Below, piece by piece: positions 40,922 through 50,608 of a stretch of DNA of 64,000 nucleotides. The DNA is from Mageeibacillus sp. UBA4314 (lineage in GTDB: Bacteria; Bacillota; Clostridia; Saccharofermentanales; Saccharofermentanaceae), in assembly GCA_002394605.1 (NCBI GenBank), contig DGUI01000033.1, forward strand, positions 70,028-134,027. The letters are read 5' to 3'. Numbering within the stretch: the stretch's first letter is position 1; each line of letters begins with the position of its first letter. The notes under the pieces are model-generated. The model was not told the DNA's origin. It saw only the letters and a list, made by a program, of their open reading frames with translations, and ran no database searches. A program made the translations under genes and the position numbers.

Positions 40922-42076
40922 ATGTTCATAAGAGACGATATTTTCTATGTAGGCGTTAATGACCATGAGATCGATCTTTTTGAGGGGCATTTCGAAGTGC
41001 CGGATGGCATGGCGTATAACTCATATGTTATCAAGGACGACAAGATCGCAGTAATGGATGCTGTTGAGATCAAGTTCGGTCAGGAATGGCTCGGCAAGGT
41101 CAGGGAGGCCATTGGTGATAAGGAGCCTGATTATCTTATCGTTCAGCACATGGAACCTGATCACTCAGCAAATATCGGTACATTCCTGGAGGCTTATCCC
41201 AATGCGAAAGTAGTCGGCAACAGCAAGACTTTCATGCTCATGAAGAAGTTCTATGGAACCGATTATCCCGACAGGCAGATCTTAGTTGACGATGGCGGGA
41301 CATTAAGCCTCGGCAGGCACGTTTTGAAGTTCCTCACAGCGCCCATGGTCCACTGGCCTGAAGTTATGTTTACTTATGATGAATATTCCAAGGTCCTTTT
41401 CACGGCTGACGGATTCGGCAAGTTCGGCGCGCTCGATGTTGAAGCGGACTGGGCTTGTGAGGCGAGAAGGTATTACTTCGGCATCATAGGCAAGTACGGC
41501 ATGATGGTCCAGACGATACTCAAGAAGGTATCAGCGCTTGCGGTCGAGACTATATGCCCTCTCCACGGACCGGTTCTTACTGAGAACATTGGATACTATC
41601 TGGATCTGTACAATACATGGTCTTCCTACGGCGTTGAGTCCGAGGGCATCTTTATCGCCTATACATCCGTTTACGGACACACAAAGGAAGCTGCCCTTCT
41701 CCTTAAGGACAAGCTCGAGGCATCAGGATGCCCCAAGGTTGCAATCGCTGACCTCGCCAGGGAAGATATGGCTGAGTCGGTCGAGGATGCTTTCAGATAC
41801 GGCAAGATAGTCCTTGCCACGACAACATATAACGGCGACATTTTCCCGTATATGAGAGAGTTCATCAACGATCTTCTCGAGCGTGGTTATCAGAACAGGA
41901 CTATCGGCATTATCGAGAACGGTTCATGGGGACCTGTTGCTGCAAGGTTTATCAAGCAGAGGTTCGAGAAGAGCAAGAATATCACATTTACAGATACTAC
42001 TGTAACTGTAAACTCTGCTCTTGATGATGTGTCCAGAGGGCAGATCGATGTTCTTGCCGCAGAACTCTTAAGATAA
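40922..42076 (+). CDS. Flavodiiron protein (oxygen/NO reductase)
   Basis: 384 residues. N-terminal metallo-beta-lactamase-like di-iron domain with His76-x-Glu78-x-Asp80-His81 (QHMEPDHSANIG) and later ligands (APMVHWPEVM, TADGFGKFG, CPLHGPVL), then a flavodoxin domain from ~240 (IFIAYTSVYGHTKEAA). Such FprA/NorV-type enzymes reduce O2 to water or NO to N2O and protect strict anaerobes. Followed 8 bases later by a lipoprotein gene. Confidence 0.94.
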   Translation: MFIRDDIFYVGVNDHEIDLFEGHFEVPDGMAYNSYVIKDDKIAVMDAVEIKFGQEWLGKVREAIGDKEPDYLIVQHMEPDHSANIGTFLEAYPNAKVVGNSKTFMLMKKFYGTDYPDRQILVDDGGTLSLGRHVLKFLTAPMVHWPEVMFTYDEYSKVLFTADGFGKFGALDVEADWACEARRYYFGIIGKYGMMVQTILKKVSALAVETICPLHGPVLTENIGYYLDLYNTWSSYGVESEGIFIAYTSVYGHTKEAALLLKDKLEASGCPKVAIADLAREDMAESVEDAFRYGKIVLATTTYNGDIFPYMREFINDLLERGYQNRTIGIIENGSWGPVAARFIKQRFEKSKNITFTDTTVTVNSALDDVSRGQIDVLAAELLR

Positions 42077-42084
42077 GGATCGGT

Positions 42085-43005
42085 ATGAACTGCCGTTTTG
42101 CAAAGATAGCTTCTTTAGCATTGTCAGCGGCGTTTATCGCTTGTTCCTGCAGTGCACCGCAAAGCAATAACTCATCAAGACCTGAAGATAACAGGACGCT
42201 CATGAGCCCTGCCAATTCCTATGAACTCAAGGGTTCCGTTGAGGTCAAGGGGCGTCAGGGCGTGTGTACTGACGGCAAGTATTATTATGTCAGCGGCAGC
42301 ACGACTCTCACAAAGTATGATAAGGAATGGAATATGATCTCTACCAATGATGAACCGTTTGAAGGTTATGAGATCGAGGTCAATCATATCGGTGATATCG
42401 ATATCTTCGATAATGAGCTTTACATAGGCGCGGAGTATTTCATGGATGGTGTCGGGAAGAATATCCAGATCGCAGTGTACGATGCTGATACGCTGAAGCT
42501 TAAGAGGACTTTCCCGTTTGACGCCGGCAGCGGGCAGCTCGAGTGCGCAGGAATAGCCGTTGATCCTGACAACAGGATAGTCTGGATGTGTTCCTGGGTC
42601 GGTGAGAACAGTGGAAGATATCTTTACAAGTACAGCCTTGATAATGGTGAATATCTCGGCAAAATCCATATGCAGATGCCTCCGCAGTGGATCCAGGGAG
42701 TAGCATACTATGATGGCCAGCTCTATCTCACGGCTGATGACGGCGAAGCTGACTACGGTGAGCCGGATCATCTCTACAGGATGAAGCCCGGCAAGGATCA
42801 GACCTATGCAACGGTCGTCCTCGAAAGGACATTTGATGATGTCACTATGCAGGGTGAGATCGAGGGACTTGCTTTCGATAAGACGGGCGGGGAGATGCTG
42901 CTTCTCTATAACAGGGGCGCGAGGATAATACTCGGAATGCCGAGCGGGTTCTACCCCGGATATGATCATGAGATCTCTGAGGTATTTACTTACAAGATGA
43001 AGTGA
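42085..43005 (+). CDS. Secreted beta-propeller (SMP-30/strictosidine-like) lipoprotein
   Basis: 306 residues. N-terminal signal with Cys-rich end (AFIACSCSAPQ; lipobox-like IACSC). The remainder is built of blade-like repeats (GVCTDGKYYYVSG, HIGDIDIFDNELYIGAEY, CAGIAVDPDNRIVWMCSW, IQGVAYYDGQLYLTADD, IEGLAFDKTGGEMLLL), a five- or six-bladed propeller. Ligand unknown. Close behind the flavodiiron gene (aaggatcgg before ATG). Confidence 0.78.
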   Translation: MNCRFAKIASLALSAAFIACSCSAPQSNNSSRPEDNRTLMSPANSYELKGSVEVKGRQGVCTDGKYYYVSGSTTLTKYDKEWNMISTNDEPFEGYEIEVNHIGDIDIFDNELYIGAEYFMDGVGKNIQIAVYDADTLKLKRTFPFDAGSGQLECAGIAVDPDNRIVWMCSWVGENSGRYLYKYSLDNGEYLGKIHMQMPPQWIQGVAYYDGQLYLTADDGEADYGEPDHLYRMKPGKDQTYATVVLERTFDDVTMQGEIEGLAFDKTGGEMLLLYNRGARIILGMPSGFYPGYDHEISEVFTYKMK

Positions 43006-43023
43006 CTTTGCGCGGGTTTAATA

Positions 43024-43032
43024 TGCTATAAT
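43024..43032 (+). promoter_or_regulatory. Extended -10 promoter of ppx-ppk
   Basis: TGC-TATAAT (hexamer 43027-43032) with ~23-nt leader and a gagg ribosome site before ATG 43062. Confidence 0.55.
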
Positions 43033-43061
43033 ATACTTTATCTTAATATTTTGAGGTTATT

Positions 43062-44597
43062 ATGGCTAAGAAACTCATAGCGGTTATAGATATCGGTTCG
43101 CTCACTGCGCGCCTGAAGATATTTGAGATCAATGCCAAAGGTTATCCCAAGACTGTTGAGACCGTCCGTAAGTTCACGCTCATCGGAGCGAAGAGCGTCA
43201 GCGGGATCATTCCCGGTGAACAGGTAAGGGAACTTTGTACATGTCTTGATTCGTTCAGGGATAAGCTGCGGGAGTATAAGGTCGACAGAGTCATCTGTGT
43301 GGCGACGAGCGCTTTCAGGGATGCTGGCAACAAGGATGTCGTGCTGGAGCAGATAAGAGCGAGAACAGGATTCAAGATAGAGATCCTCGATAATTCCATG
43401 GAGTGCTATTATCAGAACCTTGCGGTAAGGGAGAGCTATCCTGATTTTGAGAAGATGATATGTGAAGGTACGATGCTCCTTGATATCGGATCGGGATCCA
43501 TGCAGGCGACTGTTTACGATAAGTCGGAATTTGTCTTCAGCCAGAACATGGTCCTTGGTTCACTCAGGATCTCGGGAATGCTCTCGACCCTGCAGAACAG
43601 GACGTCCCATTACGGCGATGTCCTGGAGGAATTCATAGCACAGGACCTTAATGATTATCATGCGGTCGAGCCTAAGGGTATCACCTATAAGCACCTGATC
43701 GCTTTCTCGGGAGAGATGAGCTTTATCAGGATGCTGGCGGGCTACGATCCTTTTGAGGAATGCAATCTCACAAGAGACGAGTTCTTCAAGGTGTACGATT
43801 ATCTCCTGAAGACGAGGCCTTCTGACCTGACGCTCAACAACAAGATCCCCGCGCATGTTGCTCCGCTCCTTTTGCCGGTGACGATGATCATAAAGGACAT
43901 GCTCGATTATACGGGACTTGATCATGTATACCTCCCGCACGCGTCACTGTCTGACGGTATCATCTACAACTATTGTCACGTCAACTTCGGAATGAAGCTC
44001 GTCATCCTTCCGTCTCAGGACCTGATATCCGGCGCGAGGAACCTGGCGAAGCGTTACAGATGTGATAAGAAGCACATCGAATTTGTTGAGAATGCGGCAC
44101 TGGAGATCTTCGACTGCTGCCAGAAGATCGCAGGTCTTGAGAAGCGTGACAGGCTGCTCCTGCAGCTTGCTGCCATCCTTCATGAGATCGGTAAGTTCGT
44201 TAAGGCGAAGGACCATAACGAAGCTGCATTCTCTCTCATCGAGTTTACTGACCTGATCGGTCTTACGAACGACGAACTTAATACCATCGCATATATCGTC
44301 AGGCTTTATCCGCAGGATTCGCCTTACGACAATTACTATTACCGCAGCCTTCCCCCCAAGAAGAAGGTCACGGTATCCAAGCTTACATCCATACTGAGGA
44401 TCGCTGACAGCCTTGATGCTTCCCATACCGAGAAGATCAGGAACATGTCTGTTACGCTCCATCCTGACAGGCTTCACATCTCTTGTGAGGCGAAGGCAGA
44501 CATGTCTTTCGAGGAGTGGGCGTTCGAACACAGGTGTGATCTGTTTGAGGATGTAATGGGCGTTAAGGCCAGACTGAGAGTAAGGAGACAAGTGTAA
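43062..44597 (+). CDS. ppx: Ppx/GppA-family exopolyphosphatase
   Basis: 511 residues. Actin-like ATPase/phosphatase fold: AVIDIGSLTARLKIFEI (phosphate 1), CVATSAFRDAGNKDVVLEQI, MLLDIGSGSMQATVYD (phosphate 2), then an HD-like C-terminal domain (LAAILHEIGKFVKAKDHNEAAFSLI with HE/HD residues). Hydrolyses terminal phosphate of polyphosphate or pppGpp. Located 1 base before ppk, so both enzymes of polyphosphate turnover are made together. Confidence 0.93.
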   Translation: MAKKLIAVIDIGSLTARLKIFEINAKGYPKTVETVRKFTLIGAKSVSGIIPGEQVRELCTCLDSFRDKLREYKVDRVICVATSAFRDAGNKDVVLEQIRARTGFKIEILDNSMECYYQNLAVRESYPDFEKMICEGTMLLDIGSGSMQATVYDKSEFVFSQNMVLGSLRISGMLSTLQNRTSHYGDVLEEFIAQDLNDYHAVEPKGITYKHLIAFSGEMSFIRMLAGYDPFEECNLTRDEFFKVYDYLLKTRPSDLTLNNKIPAHVAPLLLPVTMIIKDMLDYTGLDHVYLPHASLSDGIIYNYCHVNFGMKLVILPSQDLISGARNLAKRYRCDKKHIEFVENAALEIFDCCQKIAGLEKRDRLLLQLAAILHEIGKFVKAKDHNEAAFSLIEFTDLIGLTNDELNTIAYIVRLYPQDSPYDNYYYRSLPPKKKVTVSKLTSILRIADSLDASHTEKIRNMSVTLHPDRLHISCEAKADMSFEEWAFEHRCDLFEDVMGVKARLRVRRQV

Positions 44598-44598
44598 A

Positions 44599-46947
44599 GT
44601 GGCTGCCAAGAAACAGAAGAAGACAACAAAGACAACTAAGACAACTAAGACTGCCAAGACAACGAAGAGCGTAAAGACGACGAAGACCGTCAAGACTGCC
44701 AAATCGCCTAAGACAAAGGCGTCCAAGACCGCAAAGCCAAAGTCGGCAGATAATAAGAGCTATGATTCTTTCCTGAGCGGTAATAACAGGTTCTTCAACA
44801 GGGAACTGTCGTGGCTCGAGTTCAACGATAGGATCCTGCACGAGGCAAGAGATCCGAAGAATCCTCTGCTCGAGAGGATCAAGTTTCTGTCGATCACATG
44901 CTCGAATCTTGATGAGTTCTATATCGTCAGGGTCGCATCTCTGAGGGACATGCAGAGCGTTAATTTCTCAGAGAAGGATATAGCGGGGTTCACGGTCGGC
45001 GAACAGCTCAAGAGGATCGATGAGAAGACAAGGGTCTCAATGAACCAGCTTTACACGACATATAACAGGTCACTTGTTCCTGCATTGAAGAATGAGGGCA
45101 TCTTCCTTATGGATTATGATGAGCTCGATAAGGCTCAGAAGGATATTGCAGACGAATACTTTAAGACGGTCCTGTATCCGATCCTGACCCCGATGGCTGT
45201 TGACGCTTCAAGACCGTTTCCGCTTATCTATAACAGGATGCTCAACCTCTGCGTAATGCTCGAGAATAACGGTGAGCTGTCAGCAGATCACAGCCTCGTT
45301 GCCGCAGCCAGCAAGACGAAGGATGACGATGTCGATAAGGTGGTTTTTGCAACGCTTCAGATCCCTACAGTAGTTCCGAGGATGTTCAAGATCGATACTG
45401 CTGATTCGCTCGTCTTCGTTCCCATCGAACAGATAATCCAGGGTAATCTTGATACTCTCTTCTTCGGCGAGAAGGTCATCGCTTCCGGATGCTACCGTAT
45501 CATGCGAAATGCAGATCTCGATATCGACGAGGATGAGGCAGAAGACCTGCTCAAGGAGATCGAGGAGCAGGTTAGAAGGAGAAGGTTCGGTGAGATCATA
45601 AGGCTTGAAGTACGTGATGACATGGATCCTGATATCCTGAGCTTCATCACGTCAGAACTGAAGATATCTTCCAAGGATATCTTCAGTGTTAACGGTCCCA
45701 TAGACCTTACATTCCTGATGAAGGTATATTCTGCCTGCGAAGATGCTTATCCCGGTCTCTGCTATAAGTCACACATTCCTGCCAAGCCTTCCATGTTCGG
45801 AGAGGATCTTGGCGATATCTTCGCACAGATAAGGGAGAAGGACAGACTTGTCCATCACCCTTATGAGAGCTTCGATCCCGTGCTCGAATTTGTCAAGCAG
45901 GCGGCGGCAGATCCCAACGTTCTCGCCATCAAACAGACCCTGTACAGAGTATCTTCCAAGTCACCCATAATCCAGTCTCTCCTCGAGGCTGCCCGTAACG
46001 GTAAACAGGTAATGGTGCTTGTAGAGCTTAAGGCCAGATTTGACGAAGAGAATAACATCAACTGGGCGAGGATGCTCGAGAAAGCAGGCTGCCATGTCAT
46101 TTACGGACTTGTCGGTCTTAAGACGCACAGTAAGATAACGCTGGTCGTCAGGAAGGAAGAAGACGGCATCAGGAGATATCTGCATCTTGGTACCGGTAAC
46201 TACAACGATATTACGGCGAAGATCTATACTGATTTAGGTCTGTTCACGGCATCGGAGAGTTTTGGCGAAGATGCGTCCGAGTTCTTCAACATGCTCTCAG
46301 GTTATTCGATCCCGCATTCTTGGAGAAGGCTTATTCCTGCTCCATTGTGGATGAAGGATAACTTCGTGAAGAAGATAAGGCGTGAAGCTGAGAACGCAGC
46401 TGCCGGCAAGAAAGCAAGGATCATCGCCAAGATCAATTCACTCGTTGACGAAGTGATAATCAAAGAGCTTTATAATGCATCAACGGCAGGCGTTAAGATC
46501 GACCTGATCGTCAGAGGCATCTGCTGCCTGAGGGCAGGAATACCCGGCATGAGCGAGAACATTTCCGTAAGATCCATAACTGGAAGGTTCCTTGAGCATT
46601 CGAGGATATTCTACTTCTACAACGAAGGACATGAGGATCTCTATCTGGCTTCGGCTGACTGGATGCCGAGGAATCTCAACAGGCGTGTGGAACTGATGTT
46701 CCCGGTTGAAGATCCGGACTGCCGTGCCCGCGTTCTCGAGGTGATCGAAGTTGAGCTCGAAGATACAGTCAGGGCACACATTCTCGATGCAGACGGAACA
46801 TACCATAAGCTCGATCTGCGAGGCAAGGTTAAGCTCGACAGCCAGGAAGAACTGATCAGGAGAGCAGATGAGGCGGCAATGCTGAAGTTCTCTGAGCCGG
46901 AAGACAATTCATCATTTATACCGGCAGAATCATCTGAGAATAATTAA
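44599..46947 (+). CDS. ppk1: Polyphosphate kinase 1 with a Lys/Thr-rich N-terminal tail
   Basis: 782 residues (normal ~690-720). Synthesises polyphosphate from ATP reversibly. N-domain starts FFNRELSWLEFNDRILHEA (residues 65-83); catalytic histidines His510 (KTHSK) and His529 (YLHLGTGNYN), same spacing of 19 as His435/His454 in E. coli. Residues 1-50 are an added tail with 18 Lys and no acidic residue, made of KTTK/KTAK repeats like a histone H1 tail. GTG start, aaggaga 10 bases upstream; the Ppx gene stops one base before. Confidence 0.95.
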   Translation: MAAKKQKKTTKTTKTTKTAKTTKSVKTTKTVKTAKSPKTKASKTAKPKSADNKSYDSFLSGNNRFFNRELSWLEFNDRILHEARDPKNPLLERIKFLSITCSNLDEFYIVRVASLRDMQSVNFSEKDIAGFTVGEQLKRIDEKTRVSMNQLYTTYNRSLVPALKNEGIFLMDYDELDKAQKDIADEYFKTVLYPILTPMAVDASRPFPLIYNRMLNLCVMLENNGELSADHSLVAAASKTKDDDVDKVVFATLQIPTVVPRMFKIDTADSLVFVPIEQIIQGNLDTLFFGEKVIASGCYRIMRNADLDIDEDEAEDLLKEIEEQVRRRRFGEIIRLEVRDDMDPDILSFITSELKISSKDIFSVNGPIDLTFLMKVYSACEDAYPGLCYKSHIPAKPSMFGEDLGDIFAQIREKDRLVHHPYESFDPVLEFVKQAAADPNVLAIKQTLYRVSSKSPIIQSLLEAARNGKQVMVLVELKARFDEENNINWARMLEKAGCHVIYGLVGLKTHSKITLVVRKEEDGIRRYLHLGTGNYNDITAKIYTDLGLFTASESFGEDASEFFNMLSGYSIPHSWRRLIPAPLWMKDNFVKKIRREAENAAAGKKARIIAKINSLVDEVIIKELYNASTAGVKIDLIVRGICCLRAGIPGMSENISVRSITGRFLEHSRIFYFYNEGHEDLYLASADWMPRNLNRRVELMFPVEDPDCRARVLEVIEVELEDTVRAHILDADGTYHKLDLRGKVKLDSQEELIRRADEAAMLKFSEPEDNSSFIPAESSENN

Positions 46948-46962
46948 TAACAGGAGAGACAT

Positions 46963-48081
46963 ATGACAGTTGTTAAACAGGATTATCCGTCTGTTGCGGA
47001 TAAAAAGAGATATGAGGACAGGTCGTTCAGGTTCGAGATGACATCATCTTCCGGAATGATGGCATCAGTTATCACTTACGGAGCCAGGATCGACAGACTC
47101 CTCGTTCCTGATAAGGATGGGAAGACAGCAGACATAATGCTCGGCATGAGAGGTCTTGATGAGTATCTGAGAGACGGCGGCAATCACGGCGCGATCGTCG
47201 GAAGGTCAGCCAACAGGATCAGGAACGCAAGCTTTGTGATCGACGGTGAGACATATAAGATCCCTGCAAATGACGGTCAGAACAACCTTCACACCGGTAA
47301 TCCGGCATATCAGAATGTGTTCTGGGAAGGTGAGATCATTTCGAAAGATGAGACAGACAATTATATCGAGGCGAGCGGCATTGCGGGAATTGAGGAAGCT
47401 GATGGTGATTCCATTCTCATGCACTATGTTGCTGCCGACGGTGAATGCGGATTCCCGGGCAACCTCGATACGACCGTGATCTATTCATGGCTTAAGGATG
47501 ACACGCTCCTGATCTTATACCGTGCTGAGACGGACAAAGCAACTGTATTTGCTCCCACCAATCATGCGTATTTTAATCTTGGCGGACATGACAGCGGTTC
47601 CGTGCTCAGCGATCTTATTACAGTCAATGCCGACAGGGTAACGCTGAAGGATGAGACTAACTGCAACAGTTCTGAGTATCTTGATGTTGAAGGGACTGTT
47701 TTCGACTTGAGGGAACAGGCTTTCATATCGCAGATCGTAGAGTCCGATGAGCCTCAGATCGTTATGTCACGCGGTATCGACATGAACTATTGCATCAACG
47801 GGGCTAACGGTAACTATAACTACGCAGCCATGGTGTCCGATCCTGACAGCGGCAGGCTCATGGAAGTATATACCGACTTCCCGGGGATCCAGCTTTATGC
47901 CGGCAATCATCTGGGCGGCAATGATCAGAAAGGTGATAAGCCGTACAAACCTTATGATGCCATCTGCCTTGAAGCTCAGATGTATCCCAACAGCATTAAC
48001 ATACCCGGATTTGAATCTCCCGTTGTGCGGCCCGGTGAGGTCCGGTATCATGCATGTGGTTATAAATTCGGAATCATCTGA
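46963..48081 (+). CDS. galM: Aldose 1-epimerase (mutarotase)
   Basis: 372 residues. Interconverts alpha and beta anomers of galactose or other hexoses. Motifs: GRSANRIRNASFVIDG, NNLHTGN (first His), APTNHAYFNLGGH (second His), and the catalytic Glu in CLEAQMYPNSIN. Caggagag before ATG. 15 bases after ppk1, probably co-transcribed, followed by a terminator. Confidence 0.93.
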   Translation: MTVVKQDYPSVADKKRYEDRSFRFEMTSSSGMMASVITYGARIDRLLVPDKDGKTADIMLGMRGLDEYLRDGGNHGAIVGRSANRIRNASFVIDGETYKIPANDGQNNLHTGNPAYQNVFWEGEIISKDETDNYIEASGIAGIEEADGDSILMHYVAADGECGFPGNLDTTVIYSWLKDDTLLILYRAETDKATVFAPTNHAYFNLGGHDSGSVLSDLITVNADRVTLKDETNCNSSEYLDVEGTVFDLREQAFISQIVESDEPQIVMSRGIDMNYCINGANGNYNYAAMVSDPDSGRLMEVYTDFPGIQLYAGNHLGGNDQKGDKPYKPYDAICLEAQMYPNSINIPGFESPVVRPGEVRYHACGYKFGII

Positions 48082-48100
48082 CCCTGTTTAGGTCAGATTT
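48077..48100 (+). terminator. Terminator after galM
   Basis: Stem tctgacc / ggtcaga followed by ttt; it begins in the galM stop region. Confidence 0.6.
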
Positions 48101-48105
48101 GATTA

Positions 48106-48134
48106 ATGACAAAGCCTTGTAAAAGGCATATAAT
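48106..48134 (+). promoter_or_regulatory. Promoter of ilvE
   Basis: ATGACA (48106-48111), 17-base spacer, TATAAT (48129-48134), ~33-nt leader with aaggtgat. Confidence 0.65.
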
Positions 48135-48173
48135 TCAATGAGTTAACTATTAATGTAAAGAAGGTGATTTCTT

Positions 48174-49202
48174 ATGAAGAAGGATATCGACTGGTCTAAC
48201 CTGACATTCAGTTACACCAAGACCGATAAGCGTTACGTTGCTAATTACACAAACGGTGCATGGGATAAGGGCGGCCTTATCGATGATGACATGATCGTCA
48301 TGAGCGAGGATGCCGGCGTTCTCCAGTATGCACAGACTGTATTTGAAGGCCTTAAGGCTTATACAACAAAGGATGGAAGGATCGTTACATTCAGACCTGA
48401 CCTCAATGCTGACAGACTCATTGATTCAGCAAAGAGACTTGAGATACCTCCGCTCCCCAAGGAGCAGTTCCTTGATTCCATCAAGCAGGTCGTTGCTGCC
48501 AATGCAGATTGGGTACCTCCTTATGGAACAGGTGCTTCACTCTATCTGAGACCTTATATCTTCGGTATCAACCCCGTTATCGGTGTTAAGCCTGCTGATG
48601 ATTATCAGTACAGGGTATTTGCTACTCCCGTAGGTCCTTACTTCAAGGGCGGAGCTAAGCCGATCAGAGTTAAGATCTCAGATTTTGACAGAGCAGCACC
48701 GAGAGGAACAGGTCATATCAAGGCCGGTCTCAACTATGCTATGAGCCTTCATGCCATAGTAACTGCTCATAACGAAGGTTTTGCAGAGAATATCTATCTT
48801 GATCCTTCAACGAGAACAAAGATCGAAGAGACAGGCGGAGCTAATATCCTGTTCGTTGATCAGGACGGCAATCTTGTTGTACCTAAGTCTGATTCGATCC
48901 TGCCTTCTATCACAAGAAGAAGCCTCGTTTATGTCGGCGAGCACTATCTCGGTCTCAAGGTTACAGAACGTGAGGTTCTTTTGAGTGAGGTCTTTGAAGG
49001 CAAGTTCAAGGAAGGTGGTCTCTGCGGTACGGCTGCAGTTATCTCACCTTTGGGATCCATCAACGATCACGGTAAGGAATTCACATTCTCCAACGGAATG
49101 GAAGAGATGGGACCTGTTCTTACAAAGCTCAGAGCAACTCTCACAGGAATTCAGGAAGGCGATATCGAAGCACCCGAGGGCTGGATCTACACGATCTGCT
49201 GA
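48174..49202 (+). CDS. ilvE: Branched-chain amino acid aminotransferase
   Basis: 342 residues, fold-type IV PLP enzyme of the eukaryote-like BCAT2 subgroup. PLP lysine Lys183 (GHIKAGLNYAMSL), further motifs VFEGLKAYTTKDGRIVTFRP, YLRPYIFG, EETGGANILFV and GLCGTAAVISPLG. Transfers amino groups between Val/Leu/Ile and 2-oxoglutarate. Single-gene unit with own promoter and a strong terminator. Confidence 0.95.
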   Translation: MKKDIDWSNLTFSYTKTDKRYVANYTNGAWDKGGLIDDDMIVMSEDAGVLQYAQTVFEGLKAYTTKDGRIVTFRPDLNADRLIDSAKRLEIPPLPKEQFLDSIKQVVAANADWVPPYGTGASLYLRPYIFGINPVIGVKPADDYQYRVFATPVGPYFKGGAKPIRVKISDFDRAAPRGTGHIKAGLNYAMSLHAIVTAHNEGFAENIYLDPSTRTKIEETGGANILFVDQDGNLVVPKSDSILPSITRRSLVYVGEHYLGLKVTEREVLLSEVFEGKFKEGGLCGTAAVISPLGSINDHGKEFTFSNGMEEMGPVLTKLRATLTGIQEGDIEAPEGWIYTIC

Positions 49203-49221
49203 TCATTAGGATTACTATATA

Positions 49222-49251
49222 TGTCCGGCGGCATATGCCGCCGGGCATTTT
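49222..49251 (+). terminator. Terminator after ilvE
   Basis: Perfect palindrome ccggcggcatatgccgccgg (49225-49244), then gcatttt. It lies just upstream of the metallo-hydrolase start and rejects longer starts for that gene. Confidence 0.8.
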
Positions 49252-49268
49252 CATACAAGGAGGCCATC

Positions 49269-49907
49269 ATGAACACAGATTTTATTGAATTACTCACACA
49301 CAGTTCCATCAGGATCAAAGGCGATGTCGTTATCTACTGTGATCCTTTCAGGATCGACCGCGAGTATCATGATGCTGACCTCGTTCTGATCACACACGAT
49401 CATTTCGATCACTTCTCTCCTGAAGATATCGCGCTTGTCAGTAAGCCCGATACTGTTTATCTTATTCCTTCCGGGATGGAGAAACAGGCACGCAAGGCGT
49501 TGGGCAAGAAGGCCATGATCCTGACCGGCGATGCAGGTGAGAGCTTTAACTTTGAATATACTGATATCGATATGGTTCCTTCCTATAACGTAGGTAAGAG
49601 CTTCCATCCCAGGGAGGCCGGATGGGTAGGTTATCTCATCCATATTGATAACAAGACCATATATATAGCAGGTGATACGGATATCAACGACGATATCATC
49701 AACGTCGAATGTGATATCGCCATGGTTCCCGTAGGCGGTAAGTATACGATGGACTATAAGGAAGCTGCCGATCTTATTAACCAGATAGGCTGTAATGTAG
49801 CGATCCCGACCCACTACGGTTCCGTAGCAGGTGATGATGCTGACGGCGAGAGGTTCAAGGAGCTCGTTGACAGCTCAATCGAAGTCAAGATCATAAAGAA
49901 GTATTGA
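49269..49907 (+). CDS. Metallo-beta-lactamase-fold hydrolase (UlaG/YtkL-like)
   Basis: 212 residues. Zinc motif His43-x-His45-x-Asp47-His48 (THDHFDHF), later ligands in IYIAGDTDIND and PTHYGSVAGD. Group of cytosolic metal-dependent hydrolases resembling UlaG; substrate unknown. caaggagg 7 bases before ATG 49269. Next gene starts 4 bases after its stop. Confidence 0.9.
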   Translation: MNTDFIELLTHSSIRIKGDVVIYCDPFRIDREYHDADLVLITHDHFDHFSPEDIALVSKPDTVYLIPSGMEKQARKALGKKAMILTGDAGESFNFEYTDIDMVPSYNVGKSFHPREAGWVGYLIHIDNKTIYIAGDTDINDDIINVECDIAMVPVGGKYTMDYKEAADLINQIGCNVAIPTHYGSVAGDDADGERFKELVDSSIEVKIIKKY

Positions 49908-49911
49908 TATC

Positions 49912-50496
49912 ATGATATACGACATATCTCAGGAAGTATTCAGCTGTAGTGTTTTTCCTGGCGATCCCAGTCCGGAGAAGCAGGCTGTCATGTCCATCAA
50001 TAAAGGGGATATCGTTAATCTCACTTCTTTTAGCATGTGTGCTCATAACGGAACTCACGTGGACAGCCCGTATCATTTCTATGATGAAGGGAAGACCATT
50101 GATCAGGTCCCTTTAGATAAGTTCATCGGGCCCTGTTATGTATTTGAACATGAGGGAGATGTTACCGGAGAAGATGCAGTATCTTTTCTGGAGCGGGCTT
50201 CTGCCGCAGGTGCCGGTGAGAGGATACTTATCAAGGGCAGGGCGACAGTTACTTATGAAGCCGCCGTTGTGTTTGCAGATGCCGGGATCAAGCTGATCGG
50301 TAACGAATCGCAGACCGTAGGTCCTGAAGATTCGCCGGCAAAGGTGCACTATGTTCTTCTTGCCAGGGAAGTCGTTCTTCTTGAAGGGATACGCTTATCA
50401 GATGTCCCGGAAGGGAAGTATATACTGTGTTCACAGCCGATCAATCTCGGCGGATGTGATGGCGCTCCGTGCAGATCTGTTCTTTTATCTGAGTGA
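49912..50496 (+). CDS. Cyclase family protein (kynurenine formamidase-like)
   Basis: 194 residues. Metal-binding motif His45-NGT-His49-V-Asp51-SPY-His55 and start YDISQEVFSCSVFPGDPSPE define the cyclase/KynB-like amidohydrolase family, which cleaves N-formylkynurenine or related amides. No other kynurenine genes nearby, so the substrate is open. Directly follows the metallo-hydrolase. Confidence 0.88.
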   Translation: MIYDISQEVFSCSVFPGDPSPEKQAVMSINKGDIVNLTSFSMCAHNGTHVDSPYHFYDEGKTIDQVPLDKFIGPCYVFEHEGDVTGEDAVSFLERASAAGAGERILIKGRATVTYEAAVVFADAGIKLIGNESQTVGPEDSPAKVHYVLLAREVVLLEGIRLSDVPEGKYILCSQPINLGGCDGAPCRSVLLSE

Positions 50497-50513
50497 ACTG
50501 TCCCATTAATGGG

Positions 50514-50540
50514 GTAAAAATTACAAATTGTAATTTTTTC
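50514..50540 (+). terminator. Terminator before recA
   Basis: AT-rich palindrome aaaaattacaa / ttgtaattttt with T-run. Isolates recA from the upstream operon. Confidence 0.7.
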
Positions 50541-50564
50541 GTATTTTTTGTCGATAAAAATCCA

Positions 50565-50593
50565 TTGACTTTTATGTATCATAACAATACAAT
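50565..50593 (+). promoter_or_regulatory. Promoter of recA
   Basis: TTGACT (50565-50570), 17-base spacer, TACAAT (50588-50593); expected start near 50600. Confidence 0.75.
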
Positions 50594-50608
50594 TGAATTA
50601 ACAAAATT

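Noticed and set aside
42175..42969. 264-residue minus-strand ORF opposite the propeller lipoprotein
   Set aside because: Shadow of a well-supported coding frame; composition is not protein-like in motifs.
43944..44726. 260-residue minus-strand ORF across ppx and ppk1
   Set aside because: Its valine/leucine-rich start is the reverse reading of the Lys/Thr repeats of ppk1.
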